NCBI RefSeq assembly: GCF_014195325.1
Contig: NZ_JACIBK010000009.1
Coordinates: 86,615-150,614 of the forward strand
Length of the DNA: 64,000 nt
Direction of reading: 5' to 3'
Origin: Rhizobium sp. BK650
GTDB taxonomy: Bacteria; Pseudomonadota; Alphaproteobacteria; Rhizobiales; Rhizobiaceae
Position 1 is the first letter of the stretch. Every line of letters begins with the position of its first letter. The position numbers and the translations under genes are program-made. The notes under the pieces are model-generated. The model did not search any database. It was not told the origin of the DNA and saw only the letters and a program-made list of their open reading frames with translations. Below are positions 9,246-18,350 of the stretch, in pieces.

Positions 9246-11836
9246 TATGCCACCATCTCCAGTTCGATCGACTGACCCGCTTCCACAGGCGTCTTCCCGG
9301 CAAGACGATGCGTCAGCCCGTCCACCGAGATTGCGGCGGCGCTGAGGCTGCCACCGAGCACGGCGAGAATGAGGCGATCACCTTCGCGGGTCAATGTGCC
9401 GAATGCGCTGCCGGCCGACCAGAACACCCGGTAGTCGCCTTGCACTTTCGGCGCGAAGGCAAGTGTGCCGGCGACGAAATCGGCGCTCAGGCCTGAGAAG
9501 GCGTTGACCAGCTGCCAAGCCGACATCGAGCGCGCATAGTAGGAGCCGCATTCGATATCGTTCCAGGGATTGCGGCGGGAACCGTCATGGCGATTGCGGG
9601 CACCGCAGACGATATCCATGCCCTCCTCGATGAGGCCATGCATGATGAGGTGCGAGGCGGCCATATATTCGATGCCGGTCCAGACCTCCTCGGCATAGGG
9701 GGCAGCAACCATCGGCTGGCGGATGCCTTCAGGATAGGTCGCAATCAAAAGCCCCGCTTCGTCTTCATAGGCATAGTTTCGGCAGGGGTTGAAATGATCC
9801 TCCAGCGTCGAGCGGAAGTTGTTTTTGTGTACCGATTTCAGCGCGGTCCTGACCTTGTCGGCATCGAGGAAACCGCCGATCCCGGCAACCTCGGCATGCC
9901 ACTCGCCGAGGATCTGGTCGGAAATGCAGCCCTCACCCATCTGGTATTTGAGCTCCTGAAACTCTTCCGACCAATAGGTTTCCATAAAACCGTCGGCAAG
10001 GACTCCGGCCGCGCGGCCGACATCGAAGGGGGCCAGCACGCCCTTGTCGGAGAGGTCGACTTTCTGGATGAACCAGCGCCCGTTGAAGAGTTCCGAATTA
10101 ATATAGGCCGCACCGTCTTTGCCCATGCGCGCCGTCTTTTCCGACAGTTCCGTGTCGCCAAGAGCCGCCGCCATTTCGGAAACACCGAGCAGGGCCGCCA
10201 CATACATGGAGCCCAGCCAGGAATTCGGGCCGAACAGCTCCATATCGAGGGTCTGGTGCTGGCGGCCGGAGAGAATGCCGGTCTGATCGGGATCCCAGCG
10301 GTCGGGATTTTCGGGCGACCAGGCATATTCGATCGCTCTCTTGATATTCGGCCAGTAGCGGCACAGCCATTCGGTATCACCGCAAAGCTTCCAGTCCCGA
10401 TAGGTCTTGATGATCGCGCCGAAATGCCCATCGGCACAGGGGCCGATAATATCGAAACCTGAGCCGAGCGGCAGCTTCTGGCGGAACGTCAGCCCGCCGG
10501 TCGGCAACTGGTTATAGCTGAATTCGGTCTCACGCAGCGTCCGCTCGATGGCAGGGAAAAGATGCGAGACCGCCTGCTGGTAATTCCAGACGTGGGTGCA
10601 GCTGCCCTCGCAGGAGCCATCTTGCGTATGCTGGCCTTCCCAAGCCCAGAGCGCACCATTTTCGAGCCGGATGCAGGTGGCCGTGCGCAGCAGCGCCAAC
10701 GTCGCGCTCGCCGCATCCTTGACCTCCGCCGGAAGCGTCGTGTCGAACAGTCCGTCGCGGAAGGCCGCAGTTTCCGAGCGCAATGCGTCCCAGCGCGTCA
10801 GCGCTTCGGTTGCACTTGCGGTGGAATCCGCCCATTGCGTCGCATAATAATTCGTCCAGCTCGGCGTCGGCCGATCGGGAATGGCTCCATCAGGCTTGTC
10901 ACGATAGGCCCAGTAGACATCACCCTGCGGGAAATTCCAGGTGATGACGAAGCGCACCTTCTTGCGCGCTCCGGGTGACAGGACGAAGCGGGCGCCGAGT
11001 GTTGCGTGCTCAGGCTGCAGGCTCATATGGCGGGAGGTGCGCGGCTCGTCATAGTGCCGCTTGGGCAGGCGGCCAGGTCTTGCGAATTCCTTCCAGTAAA
11101 CTGAAAGATCGTCGAACCACTGGCCACGGTAATGGTGATCGGTGTGGTCGACGTCCGCAGCATCTGTCGCGATCGTCAAATCGCCGCGCTCTGTCGCCGG
11201 CAGCGTCGTGTCGGATGAGGTTAGGTGCAGGCTGCTGATCCCGCTTGCCTGCCTGAACGTATGGATGCCGCTGTTCGAGCCGTAATTGCCGAGTGTACCG
11301 GCAAGCGTGTAAGTCAACTCGTCCGGCGTGTCGTTGACGACCTCGAATTCGAACATTGCGACCGGCATCGAAGAATCGCGATCGTTGTGCGGAATGAAGG
11401 GGCTCAGCGCCGACAGTCTGACGCTACCGGGAAAACGCTGGTCCTTGAAGACGAGGTCGGCGATCGGGAAGCGCCCGTAGAAATCGACCTCACGGAAATG
11501 TGGCACACCGACGAGCGTCTGGCGGTTTGCGCCATGACCGAAGCCGTCGAACATCTTGCGCAGGCCCGGCGCCCCGGAAGGGTTCAGATCGTAGCGGCCG
11601 TTGAGCACACGGGCATCGACCAGTTCCCCGCCCCTCTCGGCTTTGATGGCGAAATGCGAGTAGCCGTTATAGCCCTGCAGCGCAGGCCGGTTGCGGATTG
11701 ACCAATCGATCAGCCGGCCGCTGCCGGAGATCGACAGGCCGCCGGAGCCGATGCCGCCGAGCGGAAAGGCGATATAGCGCGTGCGCTCGCCCTTATAGGC
11801 AAAGCGGGGTTCGATGGAGGCGAGATCATCCCACAT
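9245..11836 (-). CDS. GH116-family glycoside hydrolase (glucosylceramidase/beta-glucosidase type)
   Basis: 863 residues. The N-terminal part (FPLGGIGSGGLSISGSGRL) matches the beta-sandwich domain of GH116, and the C-terminal part is the alpha/alpha toroid. By position in the family, E400 in LWAWEGQ is the probable nucleophile and D531 in QTLDMELFGPNSWLGSMY the probable acid/base. Known members (human GBA2, Thermoanaerobacterium TxGH116, archaeal SSO1353) cleave beta-glucosides or beta-xylosides. No signal peptide, so it most likely acts in the cytoplasm on the imported glycoside. It sits inside a CUT1 transporter operon between the permease and ATPase genes, which supports an uptake-then-hydrolysis route. 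The substrate cannot be read from sequence. Confidence 0.85.
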   Translation of the reverse strand: MWDDLASIEPRFAYKGERTRYIAFPLGGIGSGGLSISGSGRLIDWSIRNRPALQGYNGYSHFAIKAERGGELVDARVLNGRYDLNPSGAPGLRKMFDGFGHGANRQTLVGVPHFREVDFYGRFPIADLVFKDQRFPGSVRLSALSPFIPHNDRDSSMPVAMFEFEVVNDTPDELTYTLAGTLGNYGSNSGIHTFRQASGISSLHLTSSDTTLPATERGDLTIATDAADVDHTDHHYRGQWFDDLSVYWKEFARPGRLPKRHYDEPRTSRHMSLQPEHATLGARFVLSPGARKKVRFVITWNFPQGDVYWAYRDKPDGAIPDRPTPSWTNYYATQWADSTASATEALTRWDALRSETAAFRDGLFDTTLPAEVKDAASATLALLRTATCIRLENGALWAWEGQHTQDGSCEGSCTHVWNYQQAVSHLFPAIERTLRETEFSYNQLPTGGLTFRQKLPLGSGFDIIGPCADGHFGAIIKTYRDWKLCGDTEWLCRYWPNIKRAIEYAWSPENPDRWDPDQTGILSGRQHQTLDMELFGPNSWLGSMYVAALLGVSEMAAALGDTELSEKTARMGKDGAAYINSELFNGRWFIQKVDLSDKGVLAPFDVGRAAGVLADGFMETYWSEEFQELKYQMGEGCISDQILGEWHAEVAGIGGFLDADKVRTALKSVHKNNFRSTLEDHFNPCRNYAYEDEAGLLIATYPEGIRQPMVAAPYAEEVWTGIEYMAASHLIMHGLIEEGMDIVCGARNRHDGSRRNPWNDIECGSYYARSMSAWQLVNAFSGLSADFVAGTLAFAPKVQGDYRVFWSAGSAFGTLTREGDRLILAVLGGSLSAAAISVDGLTHRLAGKTPVEAGQSIELEMVA

Positions 11837-11855
11837 GAAGTCAATATCCCTGATG

Positions 11856-12719
11856 TTAGTTCTTGATGCCGCTCATCGTGATGCCTTCGATCACGAATTT
11901 CTGGGCGAGGAGAAAGAGGACAACAACGGGCAGGATGGACATGCTCATGGCCGCCATCACGACCGAGAGATTGCCTGAGGCCATGTAGCCGCGCAGCACG
12001 TCCATCGCGACCGGAAGCGTCAGCGATTCATTTGAGCTCAAAAGCACTTTCGCCTGAAAATAATAGTTCCAGGTCTGGGTGAAGGTGATGATGCCGAGCG
12101 CCGAAAGCGCCGGGCGAAGCTGTGGCAGCGATATCCGCCAGAAGATCTTGAAATAGCCGGCACCATCCATAAGCGCCGCCTCCTCCAGTGCCTTCGGCTG
12201 GCTGAGCATGAATTGCCGCACCAGGAAGATGCCGAAACTGGAGGTGAGATACATGAGCGCCAGCCCGATCGGCTTGTCGAGCAGGCCGAGCCGCGCATAG
12301 CCGAGATAGATCGGCAGGATAGTCACCTGGGCAGGAAACATCAATCCGATAAGCAGGATGAAGAACAATGTATGGCGGCCGCGGAAGTGGAGCCTCGCGA
12401 AAGCGAAGGCGGCGAGCGTGCAGGTCACCATCTGGCCGACGGTGACGATAACAGCGATCATGACGGAATTGAGGTAGATCTCCAGGAACGGCACGCGAGA
12501 GGCCAGCACCTGCCGGTAATTGGTGAGATCGAAATTCGGCGGCAGAAAGCTCGGTGGCAGCTTGTAAGCATCCGAGACCGGGCGGAACGACATCGAGAAT
12601 AGCCACAGGAAGGGCAAGAGCATGCCGATCGCCATCACCACCATCGTGGCGATGATCGCCCAATCGATCCAGCGCCGGGCAGCACGTGTCTGCATCATAT
12701 CGTTCATTGCTGCACCCAT
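11856..12719 (-). CDS. Carbohydrate ABC transporter permease (MalG type)
   Basis: 287 residues with about six membrane segments and the EAA loop EEAALMDGAGYFKIFWRISLPQ that docks to the ATPase. Starts PFLWLFSMSFRPVSDAYKLP, typical of CUT1 MalG-like subunits. The start overlaps the end of the upstream permease gene by 16 bases; a second ATG at 12707 is an alternative. Inner-membrane partner of the 12704-13648 product. Confidence 0.9.
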   Translation of the reverse strand: MGAAMNDMMQTRAARRWIDWAIIATMVVMAIGMLLPFLWLFSMSFRPVSDAYKLPPSFLPPNFDLTNYRQVLASRVPFLEIYLNSVMIAVIVTVGQMVTCTLAAFAFARLHFRGRHTLFFILLIGLMFPAQVTILPIYLGYARLGLLDKPIGLALMYLTSSFGIFLVRQFMLSQPKALEEAALMDGAGYFKIFWRISLPQLRPALSALGIITFTQTWNYYFQAKVLLSSNESLTLPVAMDVLRGYMASGNLSVVMAAMSMSILPVVVLFLLAQKFVIEGITMSGIKN

Positions 12720-13648
12720 TTGCGCGAGAGGATCTGCTGTATGGCGGTAATGATGAGGATGATCACGGTCATGACGACGGAGATCGACGCCGCATAACCG
12801 ATCTGGAAACTGCCGAAGCCTTCTTCGACGATCTGAATCGACAGCGAGCGCGTGGCATCGCCCGGCCCGCCCTGCGTCAGGATGACGATCGATTCGAACA
12901 CCTGCAGCGCGCCGATCGAGGCGTAGACGATGCAGAAGAAGACGACCGGCGATATATAGGGCAGCGTGATGCGGAAGAACTGGCGCCAGGCGGGCGTCCC
13001 GTCCATGACCGCCGCCTCCAGGATGTTCTTCGGCACACCCTGAAGAGCTGCGATGAAGATGATCATGAAGAAGCCGGTATTCTTCCAGACGTCCATGATG
13101 ATGATCGAGGTCATCGCCTGGCCGGCATCGGTGAGCCAGCGCACGCCCGGGAGGCCGATCAGTCGCAGGTAATAATTGATGACGCCTAGATCATCGCCGT
13201 AAAAATAGGTCCAGACGATCGAGACGAAGGCGGCAGCGATGATGACGGGCAGGAAGAAGGCGAGCCTGAAGAAATAGAGGAACCAGCCCGGCATGGCGCG
13301 GTTGAGCGCCAGCGCCAGCACAAGCCCGATCGACACGTTGAACGTAACGGCAAAGAGCGCGAAGCGCAGGGTGTTCCAGAGGATCTGAAGCGAACGCTGA
13401 TCGGTGAAGAAGCGAATGAAGTTGTCGAAACCGACCCATTGCGAGCCGAGCATGGGATCATAGTAGGCAAAGGCAAGGATCGTCGTGACGATCACCGGCG
13501 CGATGACGAAAGTCAGATAAAGCACTGTCGCCGGCAGCACGAAGAGGTAGCCGGTTGCAGCCTGCGCACGGCGGAGCTGCGATGTCTGACGTCTTTCAAT
13601 GGTCGCGGTCATGGCACCTGGTTCGGATGGGCGGACATGGTTCGTCAT
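12704..13648 (-). CDS. Carbohydrate ABC transporter permease (MalF type)
   Basis: 314 residues. After a basic cytoplasmic N-terminus come about six membrane helices and the EAA loop LEAAVMDGTPAWRQFFRITLP. FESIVILTQGGPGDATRSL is a hallmark stretch of MalF/UgpA-like subunits. It lies between the binding-protein gene and the MalG-type gene, in the usual CUT1 order binding protein, permease, permease. Confidence 0.9.
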   Translation of the reverse strand: MTNHVRPSEPGAMTATIERRQTSQLRRAQAATGYLFVLPATVLYLTFVIAPVIVTTILAFAYYDPMLGSQWVGFDNFIRFFTDQRSLQILWNTLRFALFAVTFNVSIGLVLALALNRAMPGWFLYFFRLAFFLPVIIAAAFVSIVWTYFYGDDLGVINYYLRLIGLPGVRWLTDAGQAMTSIIIMDVWKNTGFFMIIFIAALQGVPKNILEAAVMDGTPAWRQFFRITLPYISPVVFFCIVYASIGALQVFESIVILTQGGPGDATRSLSIQIVEEGFGSFQIGYAASISVVMTVIILIITAIQQILSRKWVQQ

Positions 13649-13736
13649 TCGCCGCGCCCGGAATGGCAGATGCCGTCACGGCAACCTGCCACCCGGCCGC
13701 GACGGCGGGAGGAAGATCGTGAGAACCCAGGATCGA

Positions 13737-15020
13737 TCAGCCGCCCATGCGCTTCTTCAGCCGCTCGAAGGAGGCGTTGAGCTCGGCATCTGCCTGCTTG
13801 ACGCCATCGGCGATCTTGACCTCGCCGGCCATCATCGCCGTGTAGTAGCGGATGAAGATCTTCTCGACTTCCTGGAAATTGGCAGGAGACGGCACGGCCT
13901 TGGTGTTCGGCAGCGTCTGGTAATAGAGCGCGGCACTTGGCGGGAAGCTCAGGAAGCCCGGCGTCTCTGCCGCCGACTTTCGGCCAGGAACACCACCACC
14001 CTTCTCCCCTTCCTCCTTCTGCGTTTCCTCGCTCGTCAGTTCGAGGATCAGCGCCTTGGCAAGATCCGGCTCCTTACTCGTCTTAGCGACCGCATAACCC
14101 CCGAAGCCGATCACGGTCGTGTCGGTTGCCTTGCTCGGCGGAATGGCGACATCCATGTTGAGCTTGTTGTTCTTGGCGCTCTGGATGATCCAGTGACCAC
14201 GGCTGATCATGGCCACCTGGCCGGCCATGAACTGGTTGTCCATCGTGTCCTTGCCGGGGATCGGCGAGACGCCGTCGACATGAATGAGGTCGTAGAGGAA
14301 TTGCAGGCTCTCGGCCACCTTGGGATCGAGCATGTTCGACGCCGTCCACTCATCGTTGATGACGCCGGTGCCGTTCGAGAAAAACCAGGGCTGGATGAAG
14401 AAATTCTGGTTCGGCACTTCATAACCAAACTGGGTAACGTTGCCGGAGGCATCCTTGACCGTCAGCTTCTTGGCGACGTCGCGGAACTCGTCCCAGGTCC
14501 ATTTGCCGTCCTTCGGATAGGCAATGCCGGCCTTATCGAACAGATCCCTGTTGTAGTTGATCATGATGTTGTTCCAGCCGATCGGGATATAGTTGATGTC
14601 CCCCTTGTAACTCGACTGCTTGAAGAGGCTCGGCGCGAAGTCCGAGAAGCCCGGATTGGCGGCAACGAAATCATTGAGCGGCAGAAAGAGGCCGCGTGAC
14701 GAGAAGCTCTGAAATGTCTCGATCGCCGTGCCGTAGACATCGGCCTGCTGGCCGGAATTGAACTGACCGAAGACCTTGGTGACATAATCGCCCCAGCCCG
14801 TCGAAATCGGATCGACGGAAAGCTCGACCTTGACGTTCGGGTATTTCTTGTTGAAGCGCGCAATGGCGTTGGTCATGGCGGATAATTCCGCATCGCCACC
14901 GAAGCCCTGCATCTTCAGGGTCGCTGTGACATCTGATTGGGCAAAGGCACGCCCAACACTTGCGCCGACGGCAAGAGCGGCAGACGAAATCAGCAGCGAA
15001 CGCCGCGAGAACTCATGCAT
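13737..15020 (-). CDS. Extracellular sugar-binding protein of the GH116 ABC transporter
   Basis: 427 residues of the family-1 solute-binding protein type. The N-terminus has a twin-arginine stretch and hydrophobic core (SRRSLLISSAALAVGASVG) ending AFAQ, so it is exported, possibly by Tat. Start 15020 is chosen over 15074 because GGGAGG lies directly upstream and the signal peptide begins there. First gene of the operon; two LacI operators lie upstream at 15079 and 15158. Substrate is inferred to be a beta-glucoside or related oligosaccharide from the GH116 partner. Confidence 0.9.
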   Translation of the reverse strand: MHEFSRRSLLISSAALAVGASVGRAFAQSDVTATLKMQGFGGDAELSAMTNAIARFNKKYPNVKVELSVDPISTGWGDYVTKVFGQFNSGQQADVYGTAIETFQSFSSRGLFLPLNDFVAANPGFSDFAPSLFKQSSYKGDINYIPIGWNNIMINYNRDLFDKAGIAYPKDGKWTWDEFRDVAKKLTVKDASGNVTQFGYEVPNQNFFIQPWFFSNGTGVINDEWTASNMLDPKVAESLQFLYDLIHVDGVSPIPGKDTMDNQFMAGQVAMISRGHWIIQSAKNNKLNMDVAIPPSKATDTTVIGFGGYAVAKTSKEPDLAKALILELTSEETQKEEGEKGGGVPGRKSAAETPGFLSFPPSAALYYQTLPNTKAVPSPANFQEVEKIFIRYYTAMMAGEVKIADGVKQADAELNASFERLKKRMGG

Positions 15021-15078
15021 GTGATCCTCCCTGTGCGCCTCCTCCGGCGCGTTGCCACGTATCCCGGCCTCCAACGGT

Positions 15079-15090
15079 CGAAACGTTTCG
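15079..15090. promoter_or_regulatory. LacI-family operator, copy 1
   Basis: CGAAACGTTTCG is a perfect 12-bp palindrome with the central CG typical of LacI-family sites. It lies 59 bp upstream of the binding-protein start and probably overlaps that promoter. An identical site lies 79 bp away. Confidence 0.85.
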
Positions 15091-15157
15091 TGTATTTCTA
15101 CTGAAATATCGCGAGACCCAGTTCCTCCCCAGCCCCGCTTGGCGTCATTTGCTTAGT

Positions 15158-15169
15158 CGAAACGTTTCG
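15158..15169. promoter_or_regulatory. LacI-family operator, copy 2
   Basis: The same palindrome CGAAACGTTTCG, embedded in the shared context GTCGAAACGTTTCGT as in copy 1. It lies 58 bp upstream of the LacI-type regulator start, so it probably gives autoregulation. Two sites 79 bp apart in one divergent promoter region allow repression by looping. Confidence 0.85.
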
Positions 15170-15227
15170 TATAACAGCATCAGAACGGCCTGATGGCAAG
15201 AGGGTCCGAGAAAAAGCCGGAGGATGC

Positions 15228-16253
15228 ATGGCCACCATCAAGGATGTGGCGAAACGGGCGGGTGTCGCCATATCGACGGCATCGGCGGCACTCAATCGCT
15301 CAGCGCCTGTCAGCGACGAGGTAATCGCCAAAGTGGAGGCCGCTGTCCGCGACATCGGTTATATTCCGCATGGCGGCGCACGCAGCCTGCGCATGGGCCG
15401 GTCGCGGTTGATCGGTCTGATCCTGCCCGATATCACCAACCCGCATTTCGCCAAGGTCGCCAAGGTCGTCGAGTCCGCCTGCCTGAACGCTGGTTACATG
15501 GCGGCGGTCTATTCGACGAGCGAGGATCACGACCGCGAACAGCAGATCCTGACCATGATGCGCATGCAGCGCGTCGAAGGGCTTATCATCATCCCCACCC
15601 GCTCGGACGCCGAGCACGGAGCCCGCATGGTCGACAAGATCCATGTGCCGACGATCCTGCTCGACAGCTTTATCGAGGGCTTGCCCTATGACGTCATCAA
15701 ACTCGATAATATCGCGGCTGGCCGCATCGCCACGGAGCACCTGATCGGCCTTGGCCACAGACGAATCGCCGTTACCGTAGGGCGCAACAACATCGTCACC
15801 GGCGAAGATCGTCTTGCCGGCTATATGCAGGCCCATGCAGCCAATGGCCTGCCGGTCGATCCGGGTCTGCTGCTCGAGGGGCGTTTCGACCAGGCGCTGG
15901 CGCATGACAGTACGATCAGGCGCATGCGTCAGCCGGACCCGCCGACGGCGATTTTCGCGCTGTCGAACATGATGACGCTCGGTGTCCTGAACGCGCTGCG
16001 CGAAATGGCTTTCAAGGTGCCGGACGACGTCTCGGTTATCGGCATAGACGATTTCGACTTCGCAAATATCATGAACCCGCCGCCAACAGTCGTTGCCGCC
16101 CCGGTGCTGGAGATGGCCCAAAGGGCGATCTCCACCCTTCTCAACGAGATCTCGACCAGAAGGCCGCCAAGTGCTGCGCGGACGATCTTTCCCCCAAGCC
16201 TGATCCTTCGTGAATCCTGTGCTGCACTGGCGGACGAACGAGCTGAGGCGTGA
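15228..16253 (+). CDS. LacI-family transcriptional regulator
   Basis: 341 residues. The N-terminal helix-turn-helix and hinge helix (TIKDVAKRAGVAISTASAAL, then GYIPHGGARSLRMGRS) are typical of LacI/GalR proteins. A periplasmic-binding-protein-like sugar-sensing domain follows (GLILPDITNPHFAKV). It is divergent from the GH116 ABC operon and faces two perfect LacI operators, so it very probably represses that operon and itself until the sugar inducer is present. Confidence 0.92.
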   Translation: MATIKDVAKRAGVAISTASAALNRSAPVSDEVIAKVEAAVRDIGYIPHGGARSLRMGRSRLIGLILPDITNPHFAKVAKVVESACLNAGYMAAVYSTSEDHDREQQILTMMRMQRVEGLIIIPTRSDAEHGARMVDKIHVPTILLDSFIEGLPYDVIKLDNIAAGRIATEHLIGLGHRRIAVTVGRNNIVTGEDRLAGYMQAHAANGLPVDPGLLLEGRFDQALAHDSTIRRMRQPDPPTAIFALSNMMTLGVLNALREMAFKVPDDVSVIGIDDFDFANIMNPPPTVVAAPVLEMAQRAISTLLNEISTRRPPSAARTIFPPSLILRESCAALADERAEA

Positions 16254-16407
16254 TCTGAGAACCGCAGTCGATTTCGGGTGACGACCAACTCAGCCACGAC
16301 AGCGCCTCGGCGCGCACCATTATGCCTTCTTCATAAAAACATCATGCACATTTGTAATGGGAATGGCAGAACTGCCCGTCATCTCCAGCCATCACACGGA
16401 TTGTATC

Positions 16408-17242
16408 ATGAAATTGTCTACGACCGCCGCGCGCCTGTCGCCTGCAGCCTCGCCCCGCCTTCTCATACTTGCCGAAACCGCCCTCAAGGCAGGCGAAACC
16501 GCGCGCAAGGCGCTCAGGCGACGCGCGGCGGGCGAAATGGTCCACAAGGCAGCCCGCGACTATCAGACGGAGATCGATGTCGCCGTCGAACGGATCATCG
16601 TCGACGAGATGACGAGCGCATTTCCGACCTATGCAATTAAGGGGGAGGAAGAGGTGGGCAACCGACAGGGCGGTACGGACGCCCCGGTCATCTATATCGA
16701 CCCGATCGACGGCACGACCAATTTCGCCTGGGGCATTCCGCATTTCGGCATGACGATCTCGATCGCCGAGCGCGACCGCATCGTTGCCGGCGTCGTCTAT
16801 GACGCCATGCAGGACGAACTCTTCAGCGCCGAGGCTGGCGGCGGTGCGTGGCTGAACGGCGAGCAGATCCATTGCGCCGACGTCGCCGACATCCAGAACG
16901 TGCTTGTCGGGGGCCGGTCTGCCGATCCCAGGCCAGGTGAAGGCGGTCCCGGAAGAGCTTTATTTCGATGCCGTCAAGCGCCTTGCGGCCAATACCGCCG
17001 GTGTGCGCCGTCTCGGTTCTGCAGCACTGTCGATTGCCTATGTCGCCTGCGGCCGGCTGGATGGCTTTTTCGAAGACGGCCTGTCGGTGCACGATTTCGG
17101 CGCTTCGGCGCTGATGCTCGAGGAAGCGGGCGGCATCGTCTCGCGCTTTTCCGGTGCTGACGTAAGCGGCAAAGGCGATATCCTCGCAGCAAGCAAGGCA
17201 CTTTATCCTTGGTTGCTGGAAGGCTTTCAGCCGAAACCCTGA
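16408..17242 (+). pseudogene. Inositol-monophosphatase-family gene broken by a +1 frameshift in a G-run
   Basis: The first frame (16408 to about 16913) encodes the N-terminal part with the metal-binding motif DPIDGTTNF and the upstream KGEEEVG. After NVLVG the frame goes wrong. The family sequence continues in the next frame from GAGLPIPGQ to YPWLLEGFQ, including the second metal motif in HDFGASALMLEEAGG. Taking one G out of the five-G run at 16909-16913 restores a single protein of about 277 residues reading NVLVGAGLPIPG. The family hydrolyses inositol phosphates or other small phosphate esters. Either a real inactivating mutation or a sequencing error. It converges with the ABC operon at 17249 with 6 bases between; related clusters may pair such phosphatases with transport of phosphorylated compounds. 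Confidence 0.8.
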
Positions 17243-17248
17243 GGGATG

Positions 17249-18328
17249 TCAGGCCGTAAAGAGCGGTTGCTCGATCGCCGCCGCTTCGGCAGATGCTGAT
17301 TGATGGATCAGAGCATTGTCGCGGAAGGCGAAAAAGCCGGAGCAGCTCGGAGTGACGAGCATGCCGGCCCTAATTGGGTCGTCCGGCGCGACCATCGCCT
17401 TCAGCCTGACACCATCGGCAAGGTCGATATCGACGATCTTGTGCGTGCCGAAATCGGTGACGCGGTGGACCGTCGCCTCTGCCGGACGCCCGGCGGAACG
17501 AACCGTCAAAGCTTCTGGACGCATCGCGAGTGTCACCTTCCCGTCCGCAACGGGTATCGGGAAGCTGAAAGGCGGATGCGTGCAGACCCCGTTACGGACC
17601 TCGGTCTCGATGAAATTCATCGAGCCGATAAAGCCTGCGACGAAACCGGTCTGCGGCTCGCGATAGATGACGCTCGGCGGTGCGACCTGCTCGGTGCGGC
17701 CGTCGCGCATGACGACGATGCGGTCGGCAAGTGCCAGGGCTTCATCCTGGCCATGGGTGACGAAAAGCGTGGTGATGCCGAGCCGCTGCTGGATATCGCG
17801 CACTTCCTCGCGCAGCCGCTCGCGCAGATGCTGATCGAGGCTGGCGAAGGGTTCGTCGAGCAAAAGGATCTTCGGTTCGAGGACGAGCGAACGGGCAAGG
17901 GCCACGCGCTGCTGCTGGCCACCCGACAGCTGTGTCACCGACCGCCGTCCGTAATCGGCAAGACCGACCAGAGCGAGGGCTTCCTCGACGCGCTGGCGAA
18001 TCTCTGCCTTCGGCAAGCGCCGCAGCTTCAGACCGAATGCGACGTTGTTGAAGACATCCATATGGGTCCAGAGCGCGTGGCTCTGGAAGACCATGCCAGT
18101 CGGACGCCGCTCAGGGGGCAAGCTCGTCACGTCTCTGGCATCGATACGGATGCTGCCGCCCGTCGGACGCTCGAAGCCGCCGATCATCCGCAGCAATGTC
18201 GATTTGCCGGAGCCTGACGGGCCGAGCAGGCAGACGAGTTCGCCATCGCCTACCTCAAGCGAAAAATCGCGGACGGCAAAAGTATGGCCGAAGCTCTTCG
18301 AAACGCCTTCGATCGCCAGATGTGCCAT
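17249..18328 (-). CDS. ABC transporter ATP-binding protein (PotA/FbpC type)
   Basis: 359 residues with Walker A GPSGSGKST, signature LSGGQQQRVALARSL, Walker B ILLLDEPFASLDQ, switch FVTHGQDEAL and a C-terminal TOBE region. The family includes importers of polyamines, ferric iron, phosphonates and sugar phosphates. It is the last gene of a four-gene operon. Confidence 0.9.
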   Translation of the reverse strand: MAHLAIEGVSKSFGHTFAVRDFSLEVGDGELVCLLGPSGSGKSTLLRMIGGFERPTGGSIRIDARDVTSLPPERRPTGMVFQSHALWTHMDVFNNVAFGLKLRRLPKAEIRQRVEEALALVGLADYGRRSVTQLSGGQQQRVALARSLVLEPKILLLDEPFASLDQHLRERLREEVRDIQQRLGITTLFVTHGQDEALALADRIVVMRDGRTEQVAPPSVIYREPQTGFVAGFIGSMNFIETEVRNGVCTHPPFSFPIPVADGKVTLAMRPEALTVRSAGRPAEATVHRVTDFGTHKIVDIDLADGVRLKAMVAPDDPIRAGMLVTPSCSGFFAFRDNALIHQSASAEAAAIEQPLFTA

Positions 18329-18350
18329 TTCCTATCCTTTCTGGCCGCGC

